64,000 bases of DNA from Labia minor. Taxonomy: Eukaryota > Arthropoda > Insecta > Dermaptera > Spongiphoridae. This document shows, one piece after another, positions 32,691 to 44,311 of this stretch. Each line of letters begins with the position of its first letter. The stretch's first letter is position 1. A program made the translations under genes and the position numbers. The notes beneath the pieces are model-generated. The model made no database searches. It was not told where the DNA came from and was given only the letters and a program-made list of their open reading frames with translations. Where the stretch lies: the NCBI GenBank assembly GCA_963082975.1, contig OY720348.1:16798078-16862077 (forward strand), in the 5' to 3' direction.

Positions 32691-33230
32691 GTGCAATAAA
32701 CCTAGTGTGCTTGGGAATCAAGGATTCACAATCAAATGGATGGTAATCTTTTCTCGATTCTTGTCATTTAGAAAAAAAAAACAAAATAAAGTAAAACTTT
32801 AAAACTAAACCTAAAATATTGATAAAGCGAGGGGAATTATCATTCCATAATTTTTTTTTTTTTTAATTATTAATTCCCTGAGAGTTTTTCTGTCGTGTAT
32901 TTCCAGGCAAATGGAGCCCTCTGATCATCACCCTTTGAAATGGTCCTCTGGATGTATGCACTTGACTTGGCCCCGGCAAATTTCCCGGTCCAGGCTACTG
33001 GCCATCGTTTGTTTGTCACTTTGATCCGCTGCCTATTCTCACTCATGTGTCTTATGAATTTTATAATTATATTTTTTTGAAATCATAATATTGTTTCGTG
33101 GAACGTTATTTTTAGATGTAAAATAGCTGGAAATAATGTATATTCAATTTTGTTTTTCTACTCGGTGAATATATCGGCCGTTCAATTTATGAAGAATCCT
33201 GCAAATGGACGCCAATGAATTTCCAATTTT
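32691..33230. other. Low-repeat island
   Basis: The core at 32880-33060 is balanced in composition, with TGGCCCCGGCAAATTTCCCG near 32969, GTTTGTTTGTCA (forkhead-like) and CTTTGATC (TCF/LEF-like) within 33007-33030. A regulatory role is inferred only. Confidence 0.3.
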
Positions 33231-33647
33231 TAAATAAATCGTTTTTTTTAGAGATACTACCATACCAATAAAACAAAATAATATGAACATACCCATCATT
33301 TTGTTAGAATTTTTTATATAGAAAAATAAAATAAATCATATTAAAATTATTTTCCTAAAATTTTTTTTTTTTTTTTTTTAATTTATTAGAATAAAAACTT
33401 TTAAAATAATATTCTTATTTTTAATATTAATATATTAATTTTATTTTATTTATATTTAAGAACCGACATAATTAAGTAAATTATTCTTAATTTAAATTTT
33501 GATAAATATTTTTTATTTTATTGTTTTTTTTTTTTAAAAAAAATCTATAACAAAATATATTATTGTAGAAGTAAAGTTAATAAATTGTAGGATCTAAATT
33601 TATAATGTATGCTATTTTAATTTCATATATGTATGTATATATATATA
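33231..33647. other. AT-rich intergenic
   Basis: Homopolymers and AT-rich sequence only. Confidence 0.5.
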
Positions 33648-33724
33648 TAAGGTTTTGTTTCATTATTTCTTAGAATTTCAAAATTTTGACATATCTTTAC
33701 GTTTCATGACCTAGAGAATTCAAA
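33648..33724 (+). repeat. Short diverged interspersed repeat, copy 2
   Basis: Shares AAGGTTTT, AGAATTTCAAAATTTTG, CTTTACGTTTCAT and TAGAGAATTC with 13566-13650, again adjacent to (TA)n. Confidence 0.5.
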
Positions 33725-34104
33725 TATATATATAATAATATATAAATTTTTTATGTCTGGCAATTATAAATATTTTTATTAATTTTTTTTTTTGGGGTAG
33801 ATTTTTTTTCTGATTTTGCGTTTATTATTATTATCATCTTTAAAGAAATATATTATTTTATTCATTATTAATTAATCAATTTATATTAACTAACTCTATT
33901 ATTAAAAAAATGAAGGATATGTATATTATTATGCTTATCTTTTATTATAATTTCAGATAAATAAAAATTTTTCTATATTATATTATAATATGCTGTTAAT
34001 CAGGTTCAGTATAGTTTAGTTTTTTGTTTTAATTTCTGATAAAATATGAAAATATGAGAAATTAAACATACATAATTCTTTTTTAATTATATAATTCAGT
34101 ATTT
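33725..34104. other. AT-rich intergenic
   Basis: Homopolymers and AT-rich sequence only. Confidence 0.5.
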
Positions 34105-34409
34105 CAGGGGTCGGCAAAATACGGCCCGTGGGCCAAATCCGGCCCGCCGTCGATTTTTATCCGGCCCGCCTATAAATATTGTCATTTTACGTTAATCTCT
34201 TATGTTTATAGGTACAAAATATATATGTTATACATACACATGTTATTATTAATACATATTTTGTAATTGCAAATATTTTGCGAATAAAAAATTTATAGTA
34301 ATAAAATTTTTGGATTCGATTTTTCGTTAGGACAGTAAAATATATATTCTAACATTTCTGGCCCCCAGATCTTTAAAATTTTTATACTTGGCCCTTTTGC
34401 CGACCCCTG
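34105..34409. mobile_element. hAT MITE, CAGGGGTCGGCAAA family
   Basis: The termini CAGGGGTCGGCAAAA and TTTTGCCGACCCCTG are perfect inverted repeats. The flanks CAGTATTT (34097-34104) and CAGAATTT (34410-34417) match at 7 of 8 positions, an aged hAT-type duplication. GGCCCG-rich words lie inside each end. The minus-strand frame at 34293-34556 crosses the element boundary and is not a gene. Confidence 0.92.
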
Positions 34410-35143
34410 CAGAATTTGATAAATAATTAATAATGGCCATACTATATGAAAATAAGAAAGAATATAAAAGCAGTAACGAATTAATATTGAATTTAATATC
34501 AAGTAGCGATTGTTCTGTTTTAATATCGACAGATCACATTCATTCATCATTGACAATAAGTATTGCTTTTGTTTATTAGAATTATAGTGAATGCATTGTA
34601 TACAGTAGCATCTTTAAAAAGCATGTAATTTGATACATGTTTGGTCGTGACAAAAGGGCTTTAGAAAATGATTAAAAGAGGTGGCATTGGAGTACAAAGG
34701 AAACAAGTAGGTAAGTGTGGTTAGGTAATAGAAAAAGTGTTTCCAACCGTATGTTTATCATCGGAGGGTCGTGAGGCTTACACGGTTAGCTAGACGGGGA
34801 CAAATGGAGCATCATCCAAGTAGGGCATGTGTGCATCAGCCCCTGGGGAGGCGAGGGCCACTCTAAAGATCTCATCCCCCCATCCTCTGACCTTCCTGAA
34901 ACGAGAAAGCATCATCCTTGCCAATGACGTCGATGGTTGACACCATTTTATCACGACGGTGCTTGAAAAAGCACCAAAGCAAACGGAACACGATTACATC
35001 AACAGAATACCGGGTGTCAAGCTGTCTGTCTTTACTTTTCTAGCACTCAACCGTATTTACATGCATTCGAGCACTAACATGGATTTAATAACCAGATCAA
35101 CGCAACAAATCAGACCCTTACCTGGGAAGCCATCGCAAATTCA
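34410..35143. other. Low-repeat island
   Basis: 34570-35140 is balanced in composition and low in repeats. A 75-residue frame (34959-35186) runs into the duplicated unit that follows and has no recognisable domain, so no gene is called. Confidence 0.3.
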
Positions 35144-36258
35144 GCTACCAGCCTGCATTGCATTCAAATTTATAGAAAGGAGATAGGAAAGGGGCGGGCG
35201 GACTGGCTGCCTGGCTGGCTAATCCCATACCTCATCCATTTCATATAATATTACATATCCTAAAAAATGGAATTGTTTTTTTATAAATTCAATTCAAAAT
35301 TCGTTTTAATATATTATTGGACATATTTTTTATTTTTAAAAAATTAAAATTATTTGCATTTAATTACAGTGGATTTTGATTTTGAATGACCTTCTGATTC
35401 TTTAAGCTTTTTAACGGGGCGTAAGTCAAATAGAGATATAGTAACAAAAAAAAATAAACAAAATAAACAAAATTGGCCTAGTCAAATACAAATTGAACAA
35501 AGTTTAAAAGAAAACAAACTTCATCTTAACTACCAGCCTACGTTGCATTCAAATCAATAGAAGGAAGATAGGAAAGGGCTGGATGGCTAATCCCTTACCT
35601 CATCCATTTCATATAATATTAAATATCCAAAGAGATGGATTTTTTTATAAATTCAATTTAAAATTCATTTTATAATATATTATTATAGGGTAAAGCATAC
35701 AATCGTTGGCCCCCTTAAGCAATTCCTAGCAGTCTTTAATCTGGGCAAATTGCGGAACAAACTGTGTCAAATTAGGTTTGCAGAACATAGAATATTATGA
35801 GCATTTTGATGAATAAAAAAAAATCATTTTCTCATGGCATTTTCAAAAAGCACGTGAAAATCCTAAAAAATACAGTTATTGGCCCCCTGTTATAGTTATT
35901 GGCCTAGGTATTCTATAGTGATTATACAACCATACAACCATCGATTACATAACCATAGTTAATAGCGCAATTTTTAAAATAAAAATCTCTTATTATTTGT
36001 GTTTTAGGGATAGGGGGCCAATGACGGCCTCGGGGCCAACGGCTGTATACTTTACCCCACATATGTATATATATTTTTGTTTAGAAAAATTAAAATTATT
36101 TTCAATTAATTGCAGTGGATTTTGATTTTGAATGACCTGATTCTTTAAGATTTTTTTTTTGGGGGGGGGGGCTAAGTCAAATAGAGATACAGTAACAAAA
36201 AAAAAAAAAATTGGCCTATTCAAATACAAATTGAACAAAGTTTAAAAGCAAACTCCAT
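35144..36258. repeat. Tandem duplication, second unit interrupted by a MITE
   Basis: Unit 1 is about 35144-35529 and unit 2 about 35530-36258. Both carry CTACCAGCCT, AGATAGGAAAGGGC/GGGGC, CCTCATCCATTTCATATAAT, GATTTTGATTTTGAATGACC, GTCAAATAGAGATA.AGTAAC and CAAATTGAACAAAGTTTAAA in order. Unit 2 is longer by an inserted element (35688-36057). Unit 2 also holds an eleven-G run (36161-36171) where unit 1 reads TTTTTAACGGGGCG. Confidence 0.92.
35688..36057. mobile_element. 370-bp MITE with GGGTAAAG termini
   Basis: The terminal inverted repeats are about 26 bp, starting GGGTAAAGCATACA on the left and GGGTAAAGTATACA when the right end is reversed, and continuing to CGTTGGCCCC. There are three differences, all transitions. 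The interior repeats GTTATTGGCC words. It is absent from the sister unit, which confirms insertion. The superfamily is uncertain because no clear target duplication can be fixed. Confidence 0.85.
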
Positions 36259-36499
36259 CGATGTGTTGCATTGTGTTATTGTTGATTTGTTGATTTCATT
36301 TGGTCTCTGAAAAAAAAAAATGATTTATCATTTCAACCGTTTGGAGGTGAACGACCATTAAAATGAACAAAATAAATGGTTTCATAATAGAATTTAATTA
36401 AGTAACTTAATGGTATATCAAATAATAAAATTACTATTTTCATGTCATTTTTATAACAATTTTTCTTTTTTTATCGATGATTGAAAAAAAAAAGGTTGT
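36259..36499. other. AT-rich intergenic
   Basis: Ordinary AT-rich sequence with a poly(A) run near 36310; nothing else is visible. Confidence 0.5.
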
Positions 36500-37541
36500 C
36501 GATATTTATTATTGGAATTGGAATAAAATTAATGGAATTTTCGATTGGATGCCGACTGGAGCTCGAAGGGGAATCCATCAAAACATTTCGGTTTGATGAT
36601 AAAACAAGATGTTGGCTGATAGACTAAGAGCACACCAAACAGATGGATGACTTGGTAAAAAGCTACTGTGGTTGTATTTTCTTCATTCGAACCCTCATTT
36701 GTTGATATTTTAATATGTCGGTGGGGCGATTCAATTAAAGAGGACAAAAAGTAAAGAACAGTGAACGGGCCACAAGCCGAGATTGTTTTCGATAGTAGCG
36801 GATGATTAATAATCAATCAAGCACGGGAGTTGTATCTCCAACAGCGAAAACAAATGATTTCTCACCAGAAAACAAACATATCCGAGTTCAATTCAGTATA
36901 CAAGCCTTGCTAAGTTATTATTATTATTATTTTTTTTTTTTGGGTAGGCCATTTGTCAAAAACGAGAGTGACCAATCGAGAGTGGCAGATAACACGCCCC
37001 ACGCAATTTAATCCCGGCTGGATATATTTTGGACAAAGCGGGTTCCGCCGCCTCCCTTTTTTTTTTTCTTTACTATATCATCCATATAAAACGCATATTT
37101 CTCCAAAAGATGCGGTCAATTTCTCGATATTGGTACTGGCGGAATTCACCCCGAGGGCCAAAACGATTATTTTCAAGGGAAAAACCAGAATGGCTTGCTT
37201 TTGACCTATTCGTATATTCCACTCAAAGTGGGTGGGTGGTGGTGGGGAGTAAGCTGCCTTGGGGAACGATTCTAGTCGAGGGGCCGATCACAAATCAATT
37301 CAAACTACAATTGGTTTTATATGTATAGTCCTAGCATTTCCTTTTATATGTTTAGATAGATATTCATCGAAAATATCGTTTGCAATCTAAATGACAAACT
37401 GATATCGTTTACAAGGATAGAACCACTCAAAATTGAATATTTTCACTAGAGAATTCAATTATTTGATGAAAAGTCAGTCATAGGAAAATTATTCAGATTA
37501 TAAAATACATGGGCATATCAAAAAAAAATTAAAAAAAAAAT
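36500..37541. other. Long low-repeat island with paired Pbx/Hox-like sites
   Basis: 36530-37330 is one of the most complex stretches. TGATTAAT (36803-36810) and ATCAATCA (36812-36819, reverse of TGATTGAT) both fit the Exd/Pbx-Hox consensus TGATNNAT and are adjacent. Frames of 69-99 residues occur on both strands and overlap each other, so none is called. It is a candidate enhancer, as inference. Confidence 0.35.
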
Positions 37542-38094
37542 CTGGAGTGTCTCCATTCGACTATCTCGCCAATTTGAATTGGATTAATTAACCTATTTTA
37601 TATTTACATTAAATTTAATTAAAAAAGTATATATATATATAAATTATAAATTAAAATTATTAAATAATATTTATTAACCCAGCGTGTGTTTGACTCTTTG
37701 TTGATGGCACCACGTCACGTGCTGGCGCGTGATTGGCGGCCAACATGTTAAAAAATGTAAAAAATTAATTCAGGTACTTTCAGTGATTCAATCAAGCTGA
37801 AATTCTATATATAGCAGTTTTATATAATTTTTAATCATGTGAAAAACTATCAAACATATATCTTTATTTTTACGGTCACTTTAGTGGAAAAAAAATGAAA
37901 ACGTGGTAGGTAATGGTTCTCTTTCGGATGAGCTACATTTCTCAAAAGTTGATAGAAAACTACGAACTTTGAATAATGCTGTATACCAAATTTCATTATT
38001 CTAGCTCAACTTTAGTGAAAATGACTCAGGAACCTTCAAAACCTATAAAAACATAAAATTTTCGTGATCGCAATACTATCTCCGACGAGATAGT
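37542..38094 (-). mobile_element. HINE/DINE-1-like element, copy 2
   Basis: In reverse orientation it starts with the 3' hairpin sequence CTGGAGTGTCTCC followed by ACTATCTCGC, and ends with CGACGAGATAGT. It contains the family blocks CACGTCACGTGCTGGCGCGTG (reverse) and the TATATATAGCAGTTTTATAT core. The internal microsatellite segment is deleted compared with copy 3. T-rich flanks fit the known preference of Helentrons for T-rich sites. Confidence 0.75.
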
Positions 38095-38736
38095 GAAAAT
38101 GAGTTTGGATGACCAAAATGTTTTGTATTGACTAATATTCACCCTTAAATAATAATAAAAATAATAAAATTTGAGTTTTTTTTTTATTCTGATTATATGA
38201 GGGATGATAAATATATATTTATTAAAAAAAAAAATAAAATTTAAAAGTAGAACCATTCAAATGTACCTTATCCTATGGATAATATTATGATCAAAGAGTA
38301 CACAATTTCCTTATGCAACGAATCTATACATTAGAACCAAACTTTCTTATATCAATCTGTTGTGTCTAGAAAATAGAAAGGAAAAAAAAAATTCTGATTA
38401 ATTATCGCCAGGTTAATTACACTCGTGAAGTACATCACTTAATGAGAATCCACGAGGATTCTCAATAGCAAAGTTCAAAGAACAAAATAAATAATCACCG
38501 AAAGTTCAGAGGCCGGACATCCAAAGGACAAAACAACAACAAAAAAAAAGTCCTCACATCCATGTTCCTCTCTTAATTATCAACGAATTTAACTTTAATC
38601 AGTAGGGGGTGGGGGGCAGAGTGAAGACGACTTCTTAGATATCTTTAATTGCTTGGTTAATGGGGCTAGAAAAGTATTTATTACATGAAGTAAAAATATC
38701 ATCCATTAAACATCGAGAAAGAATAATTAAAATTAG
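38095..38736. other. Intergenic with a 9-bp-arm hairpin
   Basis: Between two HINE copies. A perfect hairpin TGAGAATCC-ACGA-GGATTCTCA lies at 38443-38464 in a low-repeat patch (38260-38700). It does not have the following T-run of a bacterial terminator, and there is no gene beside it. Confidence 0.4.
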
Positions 38737-39366
38737 CTGGAGTGTCTCCACTCGACTATCTCGCAATTTGAATTGGATTAAATAACATAATATATTATAT
38801 TTAAATTAAATTTAATTAATTATAAATTATAAATAATAAATAATAAATATTAAACCAGCGCATGTTTGGCTTTTTGTTGATGGCACCACGTCACGTGTTG
38901 ACGCGTGAGATTTTCAGTGTTAAAAAATTAATTCTGGTAATTTCAGCGAATCAATCAAGCTGAAATTCTATATATAGCAGTTTTATATAATTATTAATCA
39001 TGTGAAAAATTATCAAACATATATCTTTATTTTTACGGTCACTTTAGAGGAAAAAAAATCAAAACGTTGTAGGTAATGACCCTCTTCCGGTTGAGCTACA
39101 TTTCTCAAAAGTTGATAGAAAACTATGAATTTTGAATAATGTCCATGTACCAAATTTCATCATTCTAGCTCAAACCGTTTTTGCGTAATCTTGCCTACAT
39201 ACATACACACATACACACATACACACATACACACACACATACACACACACAGACATTTTTCTCAACCTTAGTGAAAATGATTCAGGAACCTTCAAAACGT
39301 ATAAAAACATCAAAATCTCAACATCGAAAATTTTCATGATCGCAATACTATCTCTGGCGAGATAGT
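38737..39366 (-). mobile_element. HINE/DINE-1-like element, copy 3 (most complete)
   Basis: Full-length reverse copy of about 630 bp: CTGGAGTGTCTCCACTCGAC at the hairpin end, then ACTATCTCGC, an internal CA/CATA microsatellite (39197-39252), and the far end with CTATCTCTGGCGAGATAGT, itself a short palindrome. Every block of the 54.4 kb copy is present in order. It has no protein-coding capacity. Confidence 0.8.
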
Positions 39367-40219
39367 AAAAAAAGAAAAAAAAAAGTTAAATTATTAATTC
39401 AAAAGAATTTCAGTTAAGCTTGCAAAAATTTAATTGATATCAGTGAGCATTCTAATTAATCTAAACCGGATGAATCGCAAATAAATAAATAAATAAATAC
39501 AAAAACACAGATTATTATTAACTTTTTGATAATCATTTATAATTTCAAGAATTACAGATATATACTAATAAAAATTTTGAAAAAGAATAAAAATATATAT
39601 TAATGAATTAAGTTATTGAAAGAAATAAAAATTAAATATCAATTTATTTATTTGTTTTTAAATATTTAATTACATTAATTAATTTAATTAATTATTGCAT
39701 TTATTTCATTATTATTCGATTAAAAATATAACTAAAATACAAATTGAAAAACTAAAAAATAAAAAAAAAAATTCTACAGATGTTTAAAATTGAAGAACGG
39801 GTGGAAAAAAAAAATTGATGGTTCGAAATGACAATCATTTTCTCGTTTGAAAATTGTAATTAAATAAAGTTGTCGAAAATTGAAGCAGTGATCGAAAGGG
39901 TCCTGATGGAATTTCACTGGCCAACGGCGAGTGAAAAAAAAAAACCTGTATTTTTCGTCTGGCAGACTCTTCACCTTCAGAAATCCACCCCTCCGTCCTC
40001 CCGGCGGGATTTCTTCACCAATTTTGTGTTTTCACTTAAAAGATACCCATTAAATTGCAAAGAAAAAAAAAAAAACAAAAACAAAAAAAGAAAAAAAAAA
40101 TATATACAAACTGAAACATCTTTTTGAATGTCAACACTAATGAAGTAATTTATTTTCTTCATTGTAAGTTCATTAAAATATTTTAAAGTTAGCTTAATTA
40201 TAAGAATAAACATATATAA

Positions 40220-40262
<43 letters not shown>

Positions 40263-40270
40263 CAATTTTG

Positions 40271-40304
<34 letters not shown>

Positions 40305-40598
40305 CAATTTTGTATATATATATATTGTAATAATTAATTTTATGTCCGAATAATTGTATAAGATTAGAATTTGTTAAAAACTCCATTAAGTTTTTAAAAA
40401 TTAAATACAAACAAACAAAAAAAGCTCCATAAGGCCAAAACTTTTAAGGATTAGACTACATTAGAAAATATTTTAAGAATTTTCCAAGTTAAAATTATAA
40501 TAAATAATTTTGGGATGTTGATGGAAATTAATTAATTAATAAAGATATTATTTATTAATCATAAGATGGTAATTATTAATGTGAATATATGTATATAA
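39367..40598. other. AT-rich sequence with a small island and a (TA)n tandem
   Basis: A modest low-repeat patch lies at 39800-40020. Between 40224 and 40326, (TA)n tracts alternate with two copies of AAACTATCAATTTTGTATAT. Frames over the poly(A) tracts are Lys-rich noise. No gene is seen. Confidence 0.45.
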
Positions 40599-41025
40599 GA
40601 AACTTTCCTTATGCAATTTTTCCGGGTCGATTCTAGTATACGAGGTAAAAATGATTAAAATTTGCATATAAATTCAATTTATAATGTTTTATTAATTTGG
40701 CCACTAGAGGGCTTCAGTATTTTTTTTGGGGGGGGGGAGGGTTTGGTTCGGATTGAATATAGAAAAATTAAAAAAAATAATTAATTAAATAATTTCCCTA
40801 TATTCAAACCGAACCGAAAAAAAAACGAAAATTAGTTAATTAATCAATAAAACAATCAATGGCTGCATATCATAACCAGCTAATATGCCAAATTGAAAAA
40901 ATCTGTATTTATCTCGTAAACTAGAAGAGACCGAAAAATAGTGTATAAGGAAAGTTTTTCTGGGAATTAATAAAGGAATCCACTGGTAAAATTTTATCCA
41001 AATCCATGACATGACAACTAATATG
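40599..41025. repeat. Fold-back element, copy 2
   Basis: Left arm 40599-40772 and right arm 40796-40965 are inverted around ATTGAATATAG/CTATATTCAA. Words such as CTTTCCTTATGCAATTTTTC, TTTGCATATAAATTCAATTT and GGTTTGGTTCGG are shared with 21714-22600. The right flank (40966-41025) continues homologous to copy 1 (GGAATCCACTGGTAAA, CATGACATGACAA) while the matching left part is missing. A ten-G run (40728-40737) lies in the left arm. Confidence 0.8.
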
Positions 41026-41530
41026 AACAATTACCATAAAGAACTAAAGTATAGATTTTTTTTCAAATTTTCCATTAGTAATGGATTGATCAAAAAATAA
41101 AAAAAATGATCTAGTGGGTCAAGCACCTTATATATATATATATATATATATATTTGGAACCTCCTTCGCCATTTCCCCTTCTTCAGACAAAAATATTTAC
41201 GACCAATTAGAGATGATAGAGAAAATAATTTGATTGGCCGAGCGTGTACCAATCAGCATCTAATTTGACCCAAAGCTGATTTCACGATTTTGCTTCAAAA
41301 CTATAAAATGATCAGATCGTGATCGGTGTATTATCCTTGTAAAAATATGTCTATATGTTTTGTATGAGTTAAGCATAGCTTGTCTCTCTGGGGTAATCAG
41401 TGCTATCTCGTTGCTAATAATAAATATCATCGAAAAAATAGAGGTCAGGTTAAGTTAAAAGGGACTCGATAATAGTAGAGATTGGACAGCTATTTAAACA
41501 CCTTTAAAAATATTAATAGATATCATTTTT
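41026..41530. other. Intergenic with CCAAT and TATA words
   Basis: A (TA)n tract (41128-41151) is followed by a low-repeat segment. It holds ATTGG (41233-41237), CCAAT (41249-41253) and TATAAAA (41302-41308) in promoter-like order, with an AATAAA-like word ATAATAAATATC near 41416. It could be a core promoter or a decayed solo LTR, but no transcript or LTR ends can be shown. Confidence 0.3.
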
Positions 41531-42121
41531 TTTTTTTTTTGATAGAAACGTGAGTTTCCTCTTATTTAATTAAATCGGTTGCCCTTGCCTTTCCAATAAG
41601 GCACAACCGTTGAACAGGCTTTTTCGGGAAGAATGCTCTCCGTTTATAGCGATGGGACAAAAGGAAATGAGGAAAAAATCCCAGTCGAGAAAAAAAGAAT
41701 ATGGAAAATGTTTGTCCGAGTTTATTGCTCGTTTCCTGGAAATGGACCCCCAAAATGGATATCATCATCTTATATGATAAATAAATACAACAAAAATCAT
41801 GGGAAGGAACCGTTTTAATAAGCCAGGCTTTGTAGTCCCACCCCCCTCCCTTATAGCAATGCCTTCTCACTTATTTATTTTATTAAATTGAACATAGATA
41901 TTTGGATTGTGATTTATAAATGTGATAACACGAGAAATAAGGAAACCAAAACATGCACCATTAAAAAATAAAAAATATTTGGACAAGAATTCGAAATAAA
42001 TAAATAACCCAATTAATTAATTTTATTTTTATTTTTTCATTTTAATCCTAACCTAATTATATATAAATTGATAAATATAAATAAAAATAATTAATATTTA
42101 GACTATTAAACTATTTGGTTT
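41531..42121. other. Low-repeat patch then AT-rich sequence
   Basis: Near 41576 a hairpin-capable segment CGGTTG..TGCCTT-TCCAAT-AAGGCA.CAACCG occurs. Frames of 61 and 102 residues overlap on opposite strands at 41562-41870 and neither is recognised. AT-rich after 41870. Confidence 0.4.
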
Positions 42122-42272
42122 ACGAAAGGTCCGCTTGGAAGACCAAGAACGCGGTGGGTGGACAATATAGGAAGGGTCGTGAGAGAGATAGGAGAGGGTA
42201 GGGGTTGGATGGTTGGACACTTGGAGAAATGTGGTTGCTGCGGCCAAGAACTTTCTTCACAGAGATAGATAA
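42122..42272 (+). pseudogene. Non-LTR retrotransposon (RTE-like) C-terminal fragment
   Basis: Translation gives TKGPLGRPRTRWVDNI, then GRVVREIGEGRGWMV. After a frameshift and loss of the AQDR-type block it resumes with DTWRNVVAAAKNFLHRDR and a stop (42270-42272). It is the same protein region as 16361-16760 on the other strand, better preserved at the very end. Everything upstream is missing, so it is a severely 5'-truncated LINE copy. Confidence 0.85.
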
Positions 42273-43351
42273 TATAATAATTTGTTATGGTCAATTTAAT
42301 TTTGTAAAGATAGTAAAAATTTGCTTAAATCACTATGAAATTCAAATTTATTCTATGTTTATGGAACTATTTAACTTGCTCTCAGCAAGCAGATACCTTC
42401 AAATATTCCTTCAAGGGAAGGTTAAAATCAATTTTCATCCTCTTTTCATAGTATTTAAGGTGCTAAGTTATTATTTTTTATTTTTTTATTTTTTTTTTTT
42501 TTTATTAATTAAAATGTATTTATAGTAATCAGAATCTTAAGTTTGAACGTGTTTTACTGTTTTCTACAAAGGAAAAAAAAATTATTAAGCCGTTTAAGTA
42601 CATATACAACACTAAATAAGATTATTTAATGAATTTAGTAATAAATTGAGTTGTTAAATATTTTTGAAAAATATTTTTTTTTGTTTTGATTTTTTTTTCC
42701 TGTTAATAATTACACGACTTCAATTTATCTCATTATCATTTTTATTTATAATTAATTCATGGATTTAAGGAATTGTTTAAAGAATATGACTTTTATTATT
42801 ATCATCATCATCATCCTCCTAAAAGACAGTGTCAGTCCTTAATTTGGATTATTCATTATAACGATGTCAGTTAATAAAATGTCTATTTTCGGTGTAGCGT
42901 TTTGGCGTTTATTGTCTGCCGAGTTCAAACAACTTACCACAAGAGGCGAGAAAAACATTCGGAGCCAGCTGGTAAAGCAAATCGCTAATAAACCATTTGC
43001 TGAGAAATATGGACCAATTAGACGAGGGGGAGGAGATTCATCGAAAAATATAATATTTATCACATTTGAATATACAATTCCATATGAAAGATAACATCCA
43101 CAGAAGATCGAAAATTAAATTAAACATCAGTATTCATATTTTAGAAGTTTTCCTACTCATCATCAACAAACTAACAAAAAAAAAACAATTAAGAATTACA
43201 TTTTAAGAAATAAATTTCTTGAAAGACAATAAGCAGAAGTAGAATACAATAAATAGTCTAAAGATAATTTTACATAATTCTTCCATTGAAATTAACTTGA
43301 AATGGATTGTTAATAAATGATTTTTATAATAATATACAATGTGATCAGAAC
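42273..43351. other. AT-rich sequence with a low-repeat patch at 42790-43110
   Basis: The patch at 42790-43110 has two overlapping frames on opposite strands (42864-43094 plus, 42839-43063 minus). The plus frame starts MSVNKMSIFGVAFWRLL and has fairly even composition but no recognised domain. I do not call it a gene without homology or transcript support. Confidence 0.35.
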
Positions 43352-43541
43352 ACGGAGTCCACCCAGCCTCCGGGATTAAACTTAAAAATCAAATCACTTA
43401 TATTGATCAAAAGTAGCGCCTCCGATCAAGAAAATCAAGATATAGGTTGAGCGAACCCGTTCTACTGATCATAGAACAGCTTTGCCCCGCTTAGGCGGAA
43501 CCGACTTTATAAGCGCTGTCCTTTCGTAGGATGTACAAAAA
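43352..43541 (+). mobile_element. SINE, 5'-truncated copy 3
   Basis: It begins at ACGGAGTCCACCCAGCCTCC and lacks the tRNA-like head. It continues with GTAGCGCCTCCGATCAAGAA, CGTTCTACTGATCATAG and GTCCTTTCGTAGGATGTACA, matching copies 1 and 2. A short variant segment (TTTGCCCCGCTTAGGCGG) replaces the sequence between the last two blocks. Confidence 0.82.
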
Positions 43542-44311
43542 TTAAAGGTCTTTCATAAATACTCCGAACAATCAATCTAAAATAAAATTAAAAAAAAAAA
43601 ATTATCAATTTTGGTCAAATGAATTTTATAAGTGATTGTCATCATCCGTACATCTAATTGAACTTTATTGTATTAATATTTTTAATTTCGAAAATAACAC
43701 GATCTAAATCGGGTGATGGTGAACATGATTACTTCATTTATCGGATATTATCCAAAAACCTAAAGTGTCGAATAAATCACAATGATAGAATGTCGTGTCG
43801 TTCATAGAACTATCATGTAATGAATTTGTATTTAGATTCCAAATAAATCGGTAACTGGAAAACGAAAATGGATTGTAGAACTCTCAAAGGTATTGTCCAC
43901 TAAATTTAGTCTAATTATTTAGAGATTATTTAATCGATAGTAAAATATTAAAAAAAAAAAAATAATAATTAATCAATTTATTTATAAAATATTAACTAAA
44001 ATATATCACACCAAGTCTATTTATATAAATATTATAATGAATCCAAAATTTATTGTAAAATTGTTTTCCTTTTTGTTTTTGGGGTTAGTATTAATTATGT
44101 TGTAGTATTATAAAATCCAGGTGTGTATTCAAATATATCACTTAAATGTTTTTATAACCTTAAAATAACTGAATTATTTATTTTTGTAAATTTAAATAAA
44201 TAAAAGGGAATACTTTCTACTAAAACAAAATGAACAAATTGGAATCATCTGTCTAAAAACAATAAAAATAAAAAAAAACAAAAACAAAACGAATTGAACT
44301 TGCATTGTATA
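43542..44311. other. AT-rich intergenic
   Basis: A slightly more complex stretch lies at 43690-43900. No gene is visible. Confidence 0.45.

Noticed and set aside
38443-38464. Intrinsic transcription terminator
   Set aside because: The hairpin is perfect but there is no following T-run and no gene upstream, and this is eukaryotic DNA.
39197-39252. CRISPR-like or minisatellite array
   Set aside because: It is a plain CA/CATA microsatellite inside a HINE; there are no regular unique spacers.
42864-43094. 76-residue open frame starting MSVNKMSIFGVAFWRLL
   Set aside because: A frame of similar length lies antisense, and there is no recognisable domain, splice context or homolog known to me. A protein search or RNA-seq would decide it.
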